Assembly: GCA_021234155.1 (NCBI GenBank)
Contig: JAJEKV010000002.1
Coordinates: 41,779,203-41,843,202 of the forward strand
Length of the DNA stretch: 64,000 nt
Direction: 5' to 3'
Origin: Isoetes taiwanensis
Taxonomy: Eukaryota; Streptophyta; Lycopodiopsida; Isoetales; Isoetaceae
This document shows, in pieces, positions 9,237-20,611 of this stretch. The position numbers and the translations under genes were made by a program. Positions within the stretch are counted from its first letter, which is position 1, and every line of letters starts with the position of its first letter. The notes beneath the pieces are model-generated. The model worked only from the letters and a program-made list of their open reading frames with translations. It did no database searches and was not told where the DNA came from.

Positions 9237-12029
9237 TCTGACATTGTTCTAAGTAGGCATGGAGCGCCTTGTTGTATGTAGAGTTTTGTTGGTTTGGTTG
9301 CTTGTGTAGCAAGCGAGGTTTCAGCAGGATGCTTTATCTTTGTATGTTAGTTTGGGTGACTTAGAGAACAAGCAACGTAGACATTGCTCTTGTACATGGG
9401 ATTTTCATAAATGGTGTGTTATCATAAATGGTGTCTTATTTCCAATGTAATGTTTGAATCATTCTCTTCAGTTTCATTCTGTATTGCAATTATCGTTCTC
9501 TTCTTGTTGTTGGGTTGCGGTGGGTTGCAGTCAATGGTTGAAATATGGAGGGCTGAAATTTCTTTAGATTAGAGAGGGTGGACCGATTAGAGAATAGCTA
9601 ATTAGAAGTAACCCTATGACCTATCAACTTATCAGCATAATCTTGATACGTAGCCAAAAGAACGGAATTAAAAGTGTTAATGTTGATTGAACATCCTACA
9701 TTAGCTCTGAGCTGGCCACAGCATATGAATCTTCTTCATTCATGCAGGCTGGTAGAATGAAGGTATTTAAATTTAATAGGCCCCTGTGAAAAACCACCAT
9801 GGAGGCAGCCACGGGCTAAAGATAACAAGTACGTTCCGGCCAATGCAACCATTGCTCTTCCGTTGCAGAGAATCTAGTGCTACGAAATGAGAGAATTTCT
9901 ACATCATGCTTCAAACCAACCAAAAGATGATAGATTAAACCTTCAAACAAACCCACCTATATCGGTGTGGCAGTGAAAACACCAGCCTTGGCCAGAGCCC
10001 CGCCGCGCGCTGCCGCTCATTGTCGCACTGCAACTCGAAATAAATCTAAATATTCTGTTGCATAGAATCCTAAGCATTCCTGTGGGGTATTTGACTCGTA
10101 ATTTAGAACAATTCTGCCATTCCGCCAGAATTTTTTTCCTGTCAAAACCTGTATTGGAAGAGCCGAATACCCCCGCATGGTATTCGGCTTGATGTTTCGT
10201 GGAATCGAGGCCCAAAAACAGAGCCAATATTTCCTTCGGAAAATTCATGTTGGGGATTTCGGGGGCTGGCATTCTGGTGTGATGGTCCGAGCTTGTTTTA
10301 CTTGGACAAAACATTTGGAAATTAGCTTTAAATTTCCAAAATTACCTTTTATAGGCAAATAACCAAACAATCTCTAAAACCAAGAGAATTTTTACAAGGA
10401 GTTTGTCGCGGCGGCCTTCTTTTTTTTTGAGTTGTTTTATTGAGAAGCCATCCAATGTTAAGCTTTCTGGGGCCTCCACATCTTTTACAAAGCTTCTTTT
10501 CATCTGCAAAGTATCATTCTCACGAAGAATGGACATGGAACATATGTTGTATGAGAGTTCTTCTGAACACCCTACTATTCATTAGCCAATAACCTAGTTG
10601 TAGCTGCATAGCATCCTGTCATACTTAAGGAATTGATCTTCATCTTCATGTAAGTAGGTAGAGCTCTAGCTATGGCCTGTGACACCTTCACTTGGTACGA
10701 ATCCATTGTGTGTTCATATACATCAAATCCCATGTGGGTTGGAAGCAAAGAGGAAAACAAAAAGCCATAGAGATATAAGATAAATACAACAACATGCCTT
10801 ACAACTTTCAATTTCTACGACTTTTAATAACATGATATGCAAGTTGAGTAAAATGTGGATTATGATGTTGTACAAAAACTTAGATCTAAAACTTAAGCTC
10901 AATACCAGGTGGGATGGTAAGTTGTAATGTTGAATGCTTAAACAATTGCACTGCTTAGGGGTATGCGATGGGACAATTAATCAGAATGGCATGTTATCAA
11001 ATGCAAAATGTTAAATGCAAAATGTTAAACGTAAAACACATTGTCTTTGTTGTGTAGACAGAATTTTCTGTGTCAAACATAAGTAACTAGTCTAATTAAA
11101 TAAGGCCTCAAGTTTGAACAATGGGAGTGCAATTGAATTGTAAAGCAGCACATGACTGAAGTGAATTTGAACCACAGCCTTGAAGACAGCCTTACAGTAT
11201 CTATGCAATGCAGCATGAAGGAAATATCAATGAAATATTAGGGAGAAATCACAAAAACACTTAAAGTTTGTCTATAAATAATAAACATATCAGAGCAGGT
11301 ATACTCAATTTATAGATATAGTTGCTTCTCTACTTTAGACAACATCGAGACTATTCTTCAGGGATAAATGATTTAGTCAGAATCCATTCATAGTTAAAAT
11401 CGTAATTATTATCAGCATTAAAACACTGGTTAGATATTCAGAAGAGCAGGTTTATTGGCGTCTCAGTTGCTGTTCAATCTCGGTTAAAAAAAAACGCAGC
11501 TCGCATGAAGCCCGCCCTTGCCGTTTGCCGTTTTATTCCCTGGCAAGAAGATTACATAATCTATTATGGCAATCCCGAATATTTCTGCAAGAAACAATCG
11601 AACTAAGCAGAACCATTCTGGCTATCTCTATCTATTCTTCACAGCATTAGAAATGACATCCGGAAAAATTCCATACAGAGGTTATATTGAACTCATATTC
11701 TACGGTAAGACTCTATGCCAAGACAGTGGCTACATAGGTAGGATCTTCACTATTCTAAATAATGCAATGATATATACATGCTCGGTAATTCAGGTTGGAC
11801 AAAGGAATAAACAATTACCTGATTTATACGTAAGTGAACAGCCAGGTATCTGCTTGAATCCGCATCGCTACGCACACTTACACCTCCCATGAAAAGGAGA
11901 TATGGAATACCTTGGTCTTCAGTGTTGGAAAAATATAAAGAAAACTGTCGAAGCCACTCTCTCAAGACCATCTCAATGAAAATGGACATGTAATATATGA
12001 GACAAAAATGGAATAAAAATCAAGCCAAC
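9237..12029. other. No gene recognised
   Basis: Ordinary intergenic-looking DNA. Short ORFs on both strands (for example minus 9943-10314 and 10575-10811) show no family I can name and lack splice or promoter support. Confidence 0.5.
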
Positions 12030-12728
12030 CTTGTATATAAGACCCGCACTACTAAGCTTTGTTTTAAATCCATTTCCAAAGCAATGATCAAAACCCCGCT
12101 GATGGTGATCATAACGATCCCTTTTAGCATTATACACGCCTCCAACATCCAACACAGCATCCAACTGATCTAAAATCTATAAAATTATGTCCTGAATTAG
12201 CAAAGCGTTATTGTAACTAGTAAGTACAATAATAATGAACCAGACCAATTACCGATTCGTTGCAGTGCCAGAAACACATTAAAAGGATGATAGTTATTAG
12301 TTCAGGAAAAGCATTAGTTTGTAATACGCTTAGACAGCATTGCGACCAAAATGTTTGTGCAGAGTGTTACATATACATATGCATAGGTAAGCGTTTATTC
12401 CCAGCATTAAGAGCTTCGTTTGTGAACGTGTATTAGACTAGACATTTATGCAAACAGACACACGAAAAAGTACTAACAAAGCTGGTCTAACTAAACACTA
12501 ACCTTCTGGTCTCTGGTCCTAACTATCTCTGCACCTGCGAACTTGTCCGTAAGACGAATGGGAAAACACCCTAATGCTTCATCGCAATGAAAAGTCCCAT
12601 TATGTGTCCCAATGCGCTTGCTTCAAGGAGACACCGGCCACTCCAGCATATGCATTCATCCCTAAACTGGCGAGAACGAAAGCAGCAACTGGAGGCAAAA
12701 TGGCTCTCCTAGCTGCCACCTTCAACAT
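12030..12728 (-). pseudogene. MYG1-like (UPF0160 exonuclease family) 5' fragment
   Basis: MYG1 proteins are DHH-related nucleases of mitochondria and nucleus. Exon a (12728-12503) starts with ATG and encodes a leader, then [20 protein letters not shown] and a [15 protein letters not shown] end at a GT donor. Exon b (12176-12030) encodes DAVLDVGGVYNAKRDRYDHH and KTKLSSAGLIYK, ending at a GT donor. These are the family's metal-binding THNG, H..DE, D.GG.Y and YDHHQ blocks in order. In exon a the leader and the conserved part are in different frames. The difference equals 4 extra bases near 12616-12624 (gaag/caag), or else a ~100-base intron from GTGGCA. The remaining ~250 residues of a full MYG1 were not found downstream, so the locus is at least truncated. 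Confidence 0.8.
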
Positions 12729-13059
12729 GTGACATTATTATCCCCAGAGTCTGTTGTCCCATCTAGCTTATTCTGTAGGGTTTCACAGAAACTCAAACAA
12801 AAAGAAAAGGGGACAAAAAGGAAAACAGAACAGGCGCCCTTAGACGTCGGCCGCATCAACTCTATTCTATGCTATTCGAGCTCGCGCGCCCTACATTGGA
12901 ACGCAATCCTCAAAGCTCAACCCAGCTCTCCGCAAGTTTCAAACGCAAGCGTTACTTTAACTCAAACACAGCTTCCGTCGTCTCTCTCCAGAAACTCCGT
13001 TTCCCAAACCTATAGCCGCCACAAGTCGCTATGGGTTAAGCCGACTGGCCGTTCCTCCC

Positions 13060-13243
13060 TTTTATACCAAAACAAAGCCTTCTCGAGATCATTCGAGAAG
13101 ACCCCAGACATTCCGGTTACCTTCCAGAAAATCCCTTGCAGCTTCTAGAAACGCCTAGTCCTCTTGCAATCTTCTAGTAGCTTCCCCTCACACGAACCAT
13201 TGAAAAATTTAGGCTCAATCTCTATTTATGGAACATTCCAGAA
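13060..13243 (-). promoter_or_regulatory. Heat-shock-type promoter upstream of the MYG1-like locus
   Basis: On the minus strand, TATAAAA at 13066-13060 is preceded by heat-shock elements. TTCnnGAA cores lie at 13092-13099, 13122-13129 and 13143-13150, and a perfect three-unit site (gaacattccagaa) lies at 13231-13243. The first core sits 26 bases from the TATA box. The MYG1-like ATG is about 330 bases downstream, leaving a long 5' leader. A plus-strand TATA (cctatataag, 13499-13508) lies on the other side, so the sites could also serve the CER1-like locus. Confidence 0.55.
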
Positions 13244-13802
13244 AATGCCCCATTATCTACTCTTATATAATTTATTCACACCAAGATTCGATGCCTTGAT
13301 GCTCTTGATTCCCGAATGAGGGAAAAAAATAGGGAGGGAATTTTTTTTGGGAGAAAATAGCAGAGGAAGCCACGTTTTTTTATCCTTATCCGCTTCGACA
13401 GGCGTTCGGGCGTGGTCGGATCTGCAGTTTCAAGCCCCATGTGGCAAAATCGATGAGCAAGGATTCACCGACATAGCGGTCCAGTAATCTGCTTGCTGCC
13501 TATATAAGCCGATCATTCTTTTCATTCTTTTTATCCAAATCTTGAAGATTTTGATGCCTAAATCCGTTCTTTAGCATTTCTTTTCTTCCTGTTTGATCTA
13601 TATTGCCCTGTTCAAATTCTTTACTTGTTTGTTTGATTCACGGAGAAACGAAAAAATGCTTTGCATCGCCGTTTTTTAAAGATTTGGTTTTTCTTTGTTT
13701 GAGTTCCGCATTGTTTGTTTTCAAAGATTTTGATCTTTTCTTTTTTGTGTGCAGTATGCTCTCTATGTTCCGTTCATAGTGAAAGCAATTCATATCAATT
13801 TC

Positions 13803-14600
13803 TTTCGGCATTACGGTACCTCCATGGCCAGATTTGGATGTCTCTCAGACGCCTTAGAAGAGTGGTCGATAAGCATCAGATTCAGCTTAAAGGAATGAAG
13901 TTTGATCAGCTGGACAGAGAAAGAAACTAGTACACATTGTTTTGCCAAAGCTGATCCACTGTTTCGCCATTACTCTGTCATTATTCGTCTTGGCATTACT
14001 CTGTTATTACTCTATTTGGATAAAAATGTCTAACACTACGTTCTCTCTTTTTGCTTCATTTCATTACAGGGAAGATTATATCCTACTATATTGGATTGTC
14101 TAATGGTCTGCGGATTCCACGAGTGCACAAATTACTTTAATCACTTTCCTGCCTGGATCTGGGCCGGTTTTGTGTTTGCATTTTTCTACCATATAGGCCC
14201 GATAGAGTTCATATATTATTGGTTTCATCGGCTGCTGCATCACCATTATTTATACACCAGATATCATTCTCATCATCACTCCTCTTTTCTAACGTAAGTC
14301 GCGGACGGTGATGGGTTTAATCTTAGTTGGTGTAAAAGTTGTCAAGTTGGGTCATTATTTACACCCTTTGTTCAAATTGCGTGAAATGTCCATCCATTTG
14401 CTTAGCATATTGCCTACACCTTGCTTTTTGGATCGCTCTACATCATTGCAAGTCTTCTAGGAATTTTTTCAATTGGGCTCCTCTATGTTTATACACCGTT
14501 GTATTTGACTTTTTGAATTGCATTGGACACCTGCAAATCGAGAATTCATGCCGAATGGATGTTCGAGCTTTTCCACCTTTGAAATTGGCGTAATTTGTCT
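13803..14600 (+). pseudogene. CER1-like fatty-acid hydroxylase-fold fragment
   Basis: CER1/WAX2 proteins make cuticular alkanes in the ER. Three blocks occur in family order. The first (to 13930) is HGQIWMSL...FDQLDRERN, after which TAG stands where Trp is usual. The second (about 14070-14297) is HIGPIEFIYYWFHRLLHHH then YTRYHSHHHSS, the di-iron histidine motifs, ending at a GTAAGT donor. The third (about 14375-14600) is HPFA, a stop, then HIAYTLLFGSLYIIASLLGI; another stop and a frameshift follow, leading to FPPLKLA. The entire C-terminal half is missing and is replaced by a UTP6 fragment. It is clearly dead. Confidence 0.85.
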
Positions 14601-14716
14601 TTTCAACAAGCACTACAATTAGTTTCATTTGCGTAAGCAAAGGCTTTGTGGTACATGGTATGTTCTATAACTAGTTTGCAATTTAACTAAATACACGCGA
14701 CCGACAGATTATGTAT

Positions 14717-15254
14717 ATGGCGGGTAATGGAGTTCTTCTCGGATCGGAAGGTTGTTTTTCGGTTTCAAAAACTTTTGCATGTTGCATAACCGATTGGGTC
14801 TTGCACAACAAGGGACTTGAAGAAGCTCGGCAGACATATGACAAGTAAGGTTTTAACATGAAAACCTGGCTGCTTAAGGATTTTAAAGTATAATACCTTA
14901 TATTTTCAGCTTCCTATTGTATCCTGATGCTAGCCTTCAACTATTCAAGCATTGCATTAGATTTGAAGCAAGATCAGCAATTGCAGGTTCAGGAATATTT
15001 ATGACTTGGCCATTAGGGTTTATGGGCATACAGAGACACTACTTTGGCAAGAATACCTTGCATTCGAGTTGAAGGTATCACGCCTTTATCTTTACTCTTA
15101 AAAGCACGCCTAACCTTTTTTTTTTTTTCCACATCATGATAGTCTTGCTCAGAATGGAAACGCAGAAGCTTCTGGAGCTATTTATTGGCGTGCTAGAAAG
15201 ACACTAGAGGATCCATTCTCATGTATTGAGAACTGCCAATTCTTACCATCATAA
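14717..15254 (+). pseudogene. UTP6-like C-terminal fragment (U3 snoRNP / HAT repeat protein)
   Basis: UTP6 acts in the small-subunit processome. Three exons with GT-AG borders are visible: 14717-14844 (ITDWVLHNKGLEEARQTYD), 14910-15074 (FLLYPDASLQLFKHCI, then RNIYDLAIRVYGHTETLLWQ in a second frame) and 15153-15254 (NGNAEASGAIYWRARKTLED). The HAT-repeat signature GAIYWRARKTLED is diagnostic. A one-base frame change falls near 14990, within exon 2. Only the last repeats are present. The fragment joins directly to CER1 debris, giving a chimera of two unrelated genes. Confidence 0.8.
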
Positions 15255-16765
15255 ATTGTAATGAGCTATTGAAAGGGGATAAGCATGAGGTAATGTAACA
15301 AGACTTATCTAATCCTTGATGATTCAGTCCCAGAGATGAAAGGTTTTCTTCAATATGTGCATCCTCAAACTTGGAACCATTAGCTTGCATGCACATCAAG
15401 ATTGCATCATGTTGGAATTTGAGGAGTCATTTGCATCACCGCCCTTGTGATGTAGCAAGTGAAAATTCTGCACAAATTATAACAGTCACGAAAATGATGA
15501 TGCAGATTGCTTCGTGGCATGTAGCTTTATTAGACTACAAAGTCTGATGCTTATAGATGAAAGTATGCTCTATCATTGAGGGCGAATTTTCCTCGGAAGA
15601 ATATGTAGCAAAGTTTTATTGTTGGAATAAATCCGGAACTAGAGTTCCAAGGAGTGTAGATAATTCAAAAAAAGAAACGTATTGTTTGGCAGTAATCATA
15701 AATATAGGAGGATTTTCCATCACAACGATGCAGAATAGTGGCTATTTTTTTCGGCTCAAAATGCACGCAAGGCTATGGCATTTGTGTTTGTTTCGAAATT
15801 CCGGGCGTGGTGCAAAAAGATATCTCACGCGATCTTCTTCGACCAGGACAAATTTCTCCAATGTTTTCCGCCCTCTGCCAGCAATTTCAAGCAACCCTTT
15901 GCATCCTTGACTTTGAGAGGATTGATCTGCCCCAAAGTGCAACAAACTATGTTTTTATGCTCAGTTGTTTCAGCATTGTGAAATTCAGCAAAAAAAACCA
16001 TAACCATTTGGTAGTTTGCAAGAGTTCATTAAATTTTTCCTGTAAGTTGCCTATTGATTTTTCCTTTTTATTTCCTTGACCAAGTAGCGCATGTGTTCTA
16101 AAGTAGCATTTAAAGTTTGAGCAAGATTCTAGAACTATCTGGTCTATCTTACGGCAAGGAGACGCATCCCATATATTCAATCCGTTCAAGAAAGCCTTTT
16201 GCGCAAATGCGAACTATGATAAATCCATTACTAAACAAGACTAGAACTTAGACTCGGGCCAACTTTATTGGGTTAGAACTAAAGAAATGTTCGCGGCGGC
16301 CAAGCCGCCACGATAAATTTATTGTAATTATATGGTAGATATATATATATGTAGAGTTAAGCGGTATTCATTAGTTTGCATATCCGACATTGACAGATAA
16401 AGTTCTACCCCATTTACACATTAGCAATAAGTTATTCAGAAAATGACGCTTTATAACATTCAGCTGTTTTCGAATAGATACAGCATGTGTATCGCCATTT
16501 CATTCGCATCACTTTGTTCATGAGTGCAACATTCTTTGCAGAAGCTGTATAATTCTTTTCCAGAGCCTTGTGTCATTTCATTCACTTTCTCTCTTTTCCA
16601 ACTTGCCAATAGCATGAGGATTATAATACAATTCTGCATACCAGCATCACAATCGTGGCCTTTGGAATTTTGTCATGAATCCAACAAAATTATCAAGACT
16701 TCCCGGAGGCATACAGTGTCATCTGATAAGATTGAAAAGGCTGTATTTGTGCCCCTGATAAAGAA
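15255..16765. other. No gene recognised
   Basis: Short overlapping ORFs at 15557-16079 have no recognisable family. A small palindrome (ggcggccaagccgcc, about 16295) is the only notable structure. Confidence 0.5.
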
Positions 16766-16869
16766 AACTAGCATATTATCATTTCCCTTATGGAACATTA
16801 TCCTGCACAGGTAATGCTGAAGCGACTTCTACAAATGGTTGGGGTTGGGGGCCCATGAACAACATACGT
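16766..16869. repeat. 105-bp dispersed repeat, copy 2
   Basis: Partner of 8709-8813. It lies just beyond the stop codon of the mtSSB gene, so it is probably within or next to its 3' untranslated region. Confidence 0.8.
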
Positions 16870-16916
16870 CCTGCATCTCAGTACTTTTAGAATCAATGGG
16901 GACCATTTTACGCATT

Positions 16917-18657
16917 TTACTCAATAAGTTTCATACCGTTATGCCGAACAGCAATTTCCCTAATTCGTTTCAGCATTTTGGTAGCAGGATCAATAAATAC
17001 CCTCAACTCGATGCTTCCTTCCAGGTAAACATATGAGCTGATAAGGCAAAATTTACACAGGATTAGAATGCACAAGACGTAATAGCTCCTCTTACTAAAT
17101 GAATTTCAATGCAGGTACCCCTTAACCATGTGTTGCATGGCAGCTTGTCCTGCCCTATCCTGGTAAATGACTACCCTATGCCATTGCCTTGAACCACGTT
17201 TCTCATAATCATAACGTGACTCCCCCTCAAGAGGTTTTCGATTATTGAACATTCCTCCAGTTCCAAGTGAGAAAACAGTGACCACTCTACCAGTTTTTAG
17301 GGTTTTCTGTATTGGCGGGGATCCAACCTCCCCCAGGAGTATAGCCTACAACGAATATAAAAAAATCAACATGGCCCTGAAAAATATGCATCAGTAATAG
17401 ATGCTTCAAAGTAGAATTCCAACCCCTCATCAAAAGACTTGACAGAACTATACCTTGTGAACACCACGAGGCCCAAACTGTCCAGTGGCTTTCTTTAGAA
17501 AAGATGCTGTGGATTCCATCTTTTCTGTATTTTCTTCAGATTCTTCGTCATCAGATGCTGTGCATTCCACTTTCTCAGTATCTTCTTGGAAATGTTCATC
17601 ATCAGAAAACTCATCACAAACTGATATGTCCTGGGATTGCACCTTTTCTGTATGACCATTAGGAGTATCTGTACTAAATGGTTTAGTACAACCCAGTCTC
17701 GATTCCCTGAACAAGTCCTTTACAAGAGATCCTATAGTACACCACTAATCAGATACCAGTACATTTGTGAACCATCAAAATATCTTTTAACGCTTGTTAC
17801 AGGGAAGGACGGCTCCAAGAAAAACCTAATGCATGTTCGATGCTTTCAATATCTCTGATATATGTTTTCTTGGCCAACTAAAGCAAACGGTTCTGTTGGG
17901 AAGAGAAGCATTAACGTGTTTACCTAATAGAAGACTTGCTTTAGGCTATTTATATTACGCCCTTCATAGGAAGCAGCAAGACAAAGCACAAAGTGCATAT
18001 GAGAGAAAAGTATGCATAATGGTATCAATGAATGAAGAAATTACAAATATGAATAAACATGTTTTCTTGCTACTTTTGAAGAACCGGTATTCTTTGATTG
18101 CTAACATTGGTGGCCTGCTTTTATCATTCCAAAAATGGCCTCTAATAAATTAGATACGTATTCCTGATAGTCTTGATCAATGACACTTGATAAAAAACAG
18201 AAACCCATATTCCTTTTGCATCCATTCTGGAAGAAAACAATCAAACTAGATTATTGAGGATAACCAGTAGGCTTAGGACGGAGTTGCAACTATTCCTACT
18301 AAATGGGCACTTGGCTGGACTCTGGTACGGTGTGGAATGTAATATTCTGTGGACCTTACTTGTCGGCAACGGAGTTCTTGTTTGAAACTGGAATAACACA
18401 GCGCGTTTACTAAGCAGAATATGATTTATACTATTTGTTACAAGGATCACACTCTGTAAATTCCTAAAGTTCTCAGATTCAGAGTGTGAGGGGTTATTTA
18501 ACGTGGTTACTATATCACCTTAAAGATTGACATAATATCGGAACTGGCTTAAGAGACAAAAACCATGCGCCTAAGAGAGAGTTAGGAACTTACTGCTAGA
18601 GGGGGCGACCGTCCGACGAATGGAAGTTGAAATAGTTCTGGCTATTCTCCAGGCCAT
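16917..18657 (-). CDS. MTSSB: Mitochondrial single-stranded DNA-binding protein
   Basis: There are four exons: 18657-18594, 17731-17454, 17345-17119 and 17037-16917. All have GT-AG borders and sum to 690 nt in one open frame, giving 229 residues. Exon 1 encodes MAWRIARTISTSIRRTVAPSS, an Arg/Ser-rich amphipathic leader typical of mitochondrial import. Residues ~60-98 are an acidic linker containing two similar copies (TEKVECTAS, TEKMESTAS). The OB fold follows: AILLGEVGSPPIQKTLKTGR, VVTVFSLGTGGMF, QWHRVVIYQD, VYLEGSIELRVF and IREIAVRHNGMKLIE at the C-terminus. These match plant mtSSB in order. The family coats single-stranded mtDNA during replication and recombination. No lesion was seen. The gene is head to head with the PPR gene. 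The ATG at 18657 is supported by the leader and by the donor 64 nt downstream. Confidence 0.9.
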
Positions 18658-18826
18658 CCTTCTGCTTTCGAAAAATCACGACGGGGATCAAACTAAAACC
18701 CTCGTTAAATCTTTGGTCTACTGTATGCGCTATTATACATACGGTCTAGGGTATACTTACCATTATAGGCTACGATATTTCTGTTGTTTTGGTTAACAGA
18801 ACCCAGAACCCAGATTTTGATGGGCA
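18658..18826. promoter_or_regulatory. 169-bp divergent intergenic region between mtSSB and PPR
   Basis: Both start codons point away from this short segment, so both promoters and 5' leaders must lie in it or overlap the opposite gene. A/T-rich words (ctattatacatacg, ccattatag) occur on the PPR side. No perfect TATA box is seen on either strand. Confidence 0.6.
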
Positions 18827-20611
18827 ATGCAGGTGCTAAAAAGAGCTCCCGGCTTCTCTTCAGCGTCTCCCAACCGCTTCTGCCTTCAACAAATGGTTCA
18901 AATTTTGAAAAAATATCGAGGTGAAAAGCTGGTCGAATGCCTTAACCATCGTCAACATCTTATCCTCACTCCTTACGTGGTGGGCAGAGCAATGCAGATT
19001 ATAAAAGATGATTATGAAGCTGCATCTCTTCTTTTCAGCTGGGCAGGAACAAAACCCGGTTTTGTTCACAACAGATTTAGTTATAATTGCCTCCTCCAGG
19101 TTCTGGTCAGGGCATATAGATACCATGACGCTTTCGAAGTGTTTGATGCCATGATGGAAAATGGATGTAACCCAAATGTTCACACTTATAATCCTCTGAT
19201 AATTGCTTTTTGCAGAATTGGGCAGTTTGATTGTGCTATATTCATGCTTCGACAAATGAAGGAAATGGCATGTAAGCCTGATGTTTATTGTTACAATATT
19301 CTTATAGATGGATTATGCAAGTCAAATAAGATGTCTGAAGTACAAGATCTTTTACAAGAAATGACTTGTTCTGGATGCACTCCAGATGTGGTTACTTATA
19401 CTTCCATCTTGAATGGATTTTGCAAGTTGAATGACTTAGAAAAAGCTTCTGCAGTCTTGAAGCTAATGGTTGAAAATGACTGCCCTCCGAACGTGGTAAC
19501 TTATAACACTTTGCTTGATGCATTCTGCAAGGGGGAAAAGATCACCCAAGCGCTTAATCTCATGACTGAAATGATTCAAAATGGTTGTAATCCAGATGAT
19601 TTTACCTATGCGGTTCTTATGGATGGGCTTTGTAAGGCAAATGAGATTGATCGGGCACGCAGGATGCTAGATGAGATAATTTCGAGCGGCCATATGCCTT
19701 GCACTGTAACTTACAACTCTCTTATGAATGGCCTTTGTAAGGCAAACCAAGTGGATGAAGCTGTTGTCGTTCTTCAGCAAATGATTGAAAGTGGTAGCAA
19801 GCCAGATGTTGTGACTTACACAACGTTGATTGATAGCCTTTGCAAGAGAAATAACATAGAGCGAGCTTATAATATACTTGAAGAAATGACTAGGAAAGGT
19901 TGCATTCCCAATATTTTTACTTACAACAGCTTAATTGATGGTTTTTGCAAACTAAATAAAATCAGAGAGGCATATAATATATTTGAAAATCTCATGCAGA
20001 ATCATTGCAATCCTGACGTCTTCACTTACACTGTGCTGATTGATGGCCTTTGCAAGACAGGTGATTTACAGCGTGCTTGCAGTCTGCTAGAAGGAATGAG
20101 TGAAATGGGCTGCATTCCTAATGTAGTCACTTACAATGCGATATTAGATGGATTTTGCAAGGCCGGTAAGGTAGATGAAGCTAAAGCACTGTTCAATTAC
20201 ATGATGATGGACAGAGGATGTATGCCTAATGTTGTCACATATAGCACCCTGATAAATGGGTATTGTAAGGCAAAGAGATTAGATGATGCACAATGTGTTC
20301 TACAAGATATGATTAAGAATGGCTATGGTCCTAATGTCGTTATTTTTAATACAATAATTGATGGTCTCTGCAAGGCAAACAAAGCTGACGAAGCCCACGC
20401 CGAATTAAAATCAATGACTAAAAGAGGGTATGTTCCTGATGTTTTTACATATAACTCATTAATTACCAGGCTTTGTAAGGCAAATAAAATAGATGAAGCA
20501 TCCTCTCTTTTTGAACATATGGTTGAAGATGGATGCGCCCCTGACGTAATCACTTATAATGTACTCATTGACGGCCTTTGTAAGTCAAAATCTGTTTCAA
20601 AAGGTGTATGA
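18827..20611 (+). CDS. P-class pentatricopeptide repeat protein, 594 aa, intronless
   Basis: After an ~80-residue N-terminus (basic start MQVLKRAPGFSSASPNRF, possibly an organelle leader) come 14 consecutive 35-residue repeats with the VxTYNxLIDGLCK...PD pattern. One of them has 36 residues (the eleventh, ending MMMDRGCMPN). No E, DYW or SMR domain follows. P-class proteins bind organellar RNA to stabilise, splice or process it. A fifteenth repeat begins at ITYNVLIDGLCK but stops at 20609-20611. Removing one G of the AAAGG at about 20600 would restore YDLLEEMIKHGC and carry the frame to 20741. The frameshift therefore trims the last repeat, and the protein may still work. It shares its promoter region with mtSSB. 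An AATAAA lies near 20860. Confidence 0.9.
   Translation: MQVLKRAPGFSSASPNRFCLQQMVQILKKYRGEKLVECLNHRQHLILTPYVVGRAMQIIKDDYEAASLLFSWAGTKPGFVHNRFSYNCLLQVLVRAYRYHDAFEVFDAMMENGCNPNVHTYNPLIIAFCRIGQFDCAIFMLRQMKEMACKPDVYCYNILIDGLCKSNKMSEVQDLLQEMTCSGCTPDVVTYTSILNGFCKLNDLEKASAVLKLMVENDCPPNVVTYNTLLDAFCKGEKITQALNLMTEMIQNGCNPDDFTYAVLMDGLCKANEIDRARRMLDEIISSGHMPCTVTYNSLMNGLCKANQVDEAVVVLQQMIESGSKPDVVTYTTLIDSLCKRNNIERAYNILEEMTRKGCIPNIFTYNSLIDGFCKLNKIREAYNIFENLMQNHCNPDVFTYTVLIDGLCKTGDLQRACSLLEGMSEMGCIPNVVTYNAILDGFCKAGKVDEAKALFNYMMMDRGCMPNVVTYSTLINGYCKAKRLDDAQCVLQDMIKNGYGPNVVIFNTIIDGLCKANKADEAHAELKSMTKRGYVPDVFTYNSLITRLCKANKIDEASSLFEHMVEDGCAPDVITYNVLIDGLCKSKSVSKGV

Noticed and set aside
12729-13148. 139-aa plus-strand ORF
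   Set aside because: It runs antisense through the heat-shock-type promoter and leader of the MYG1-like locus and has no recognisable family.
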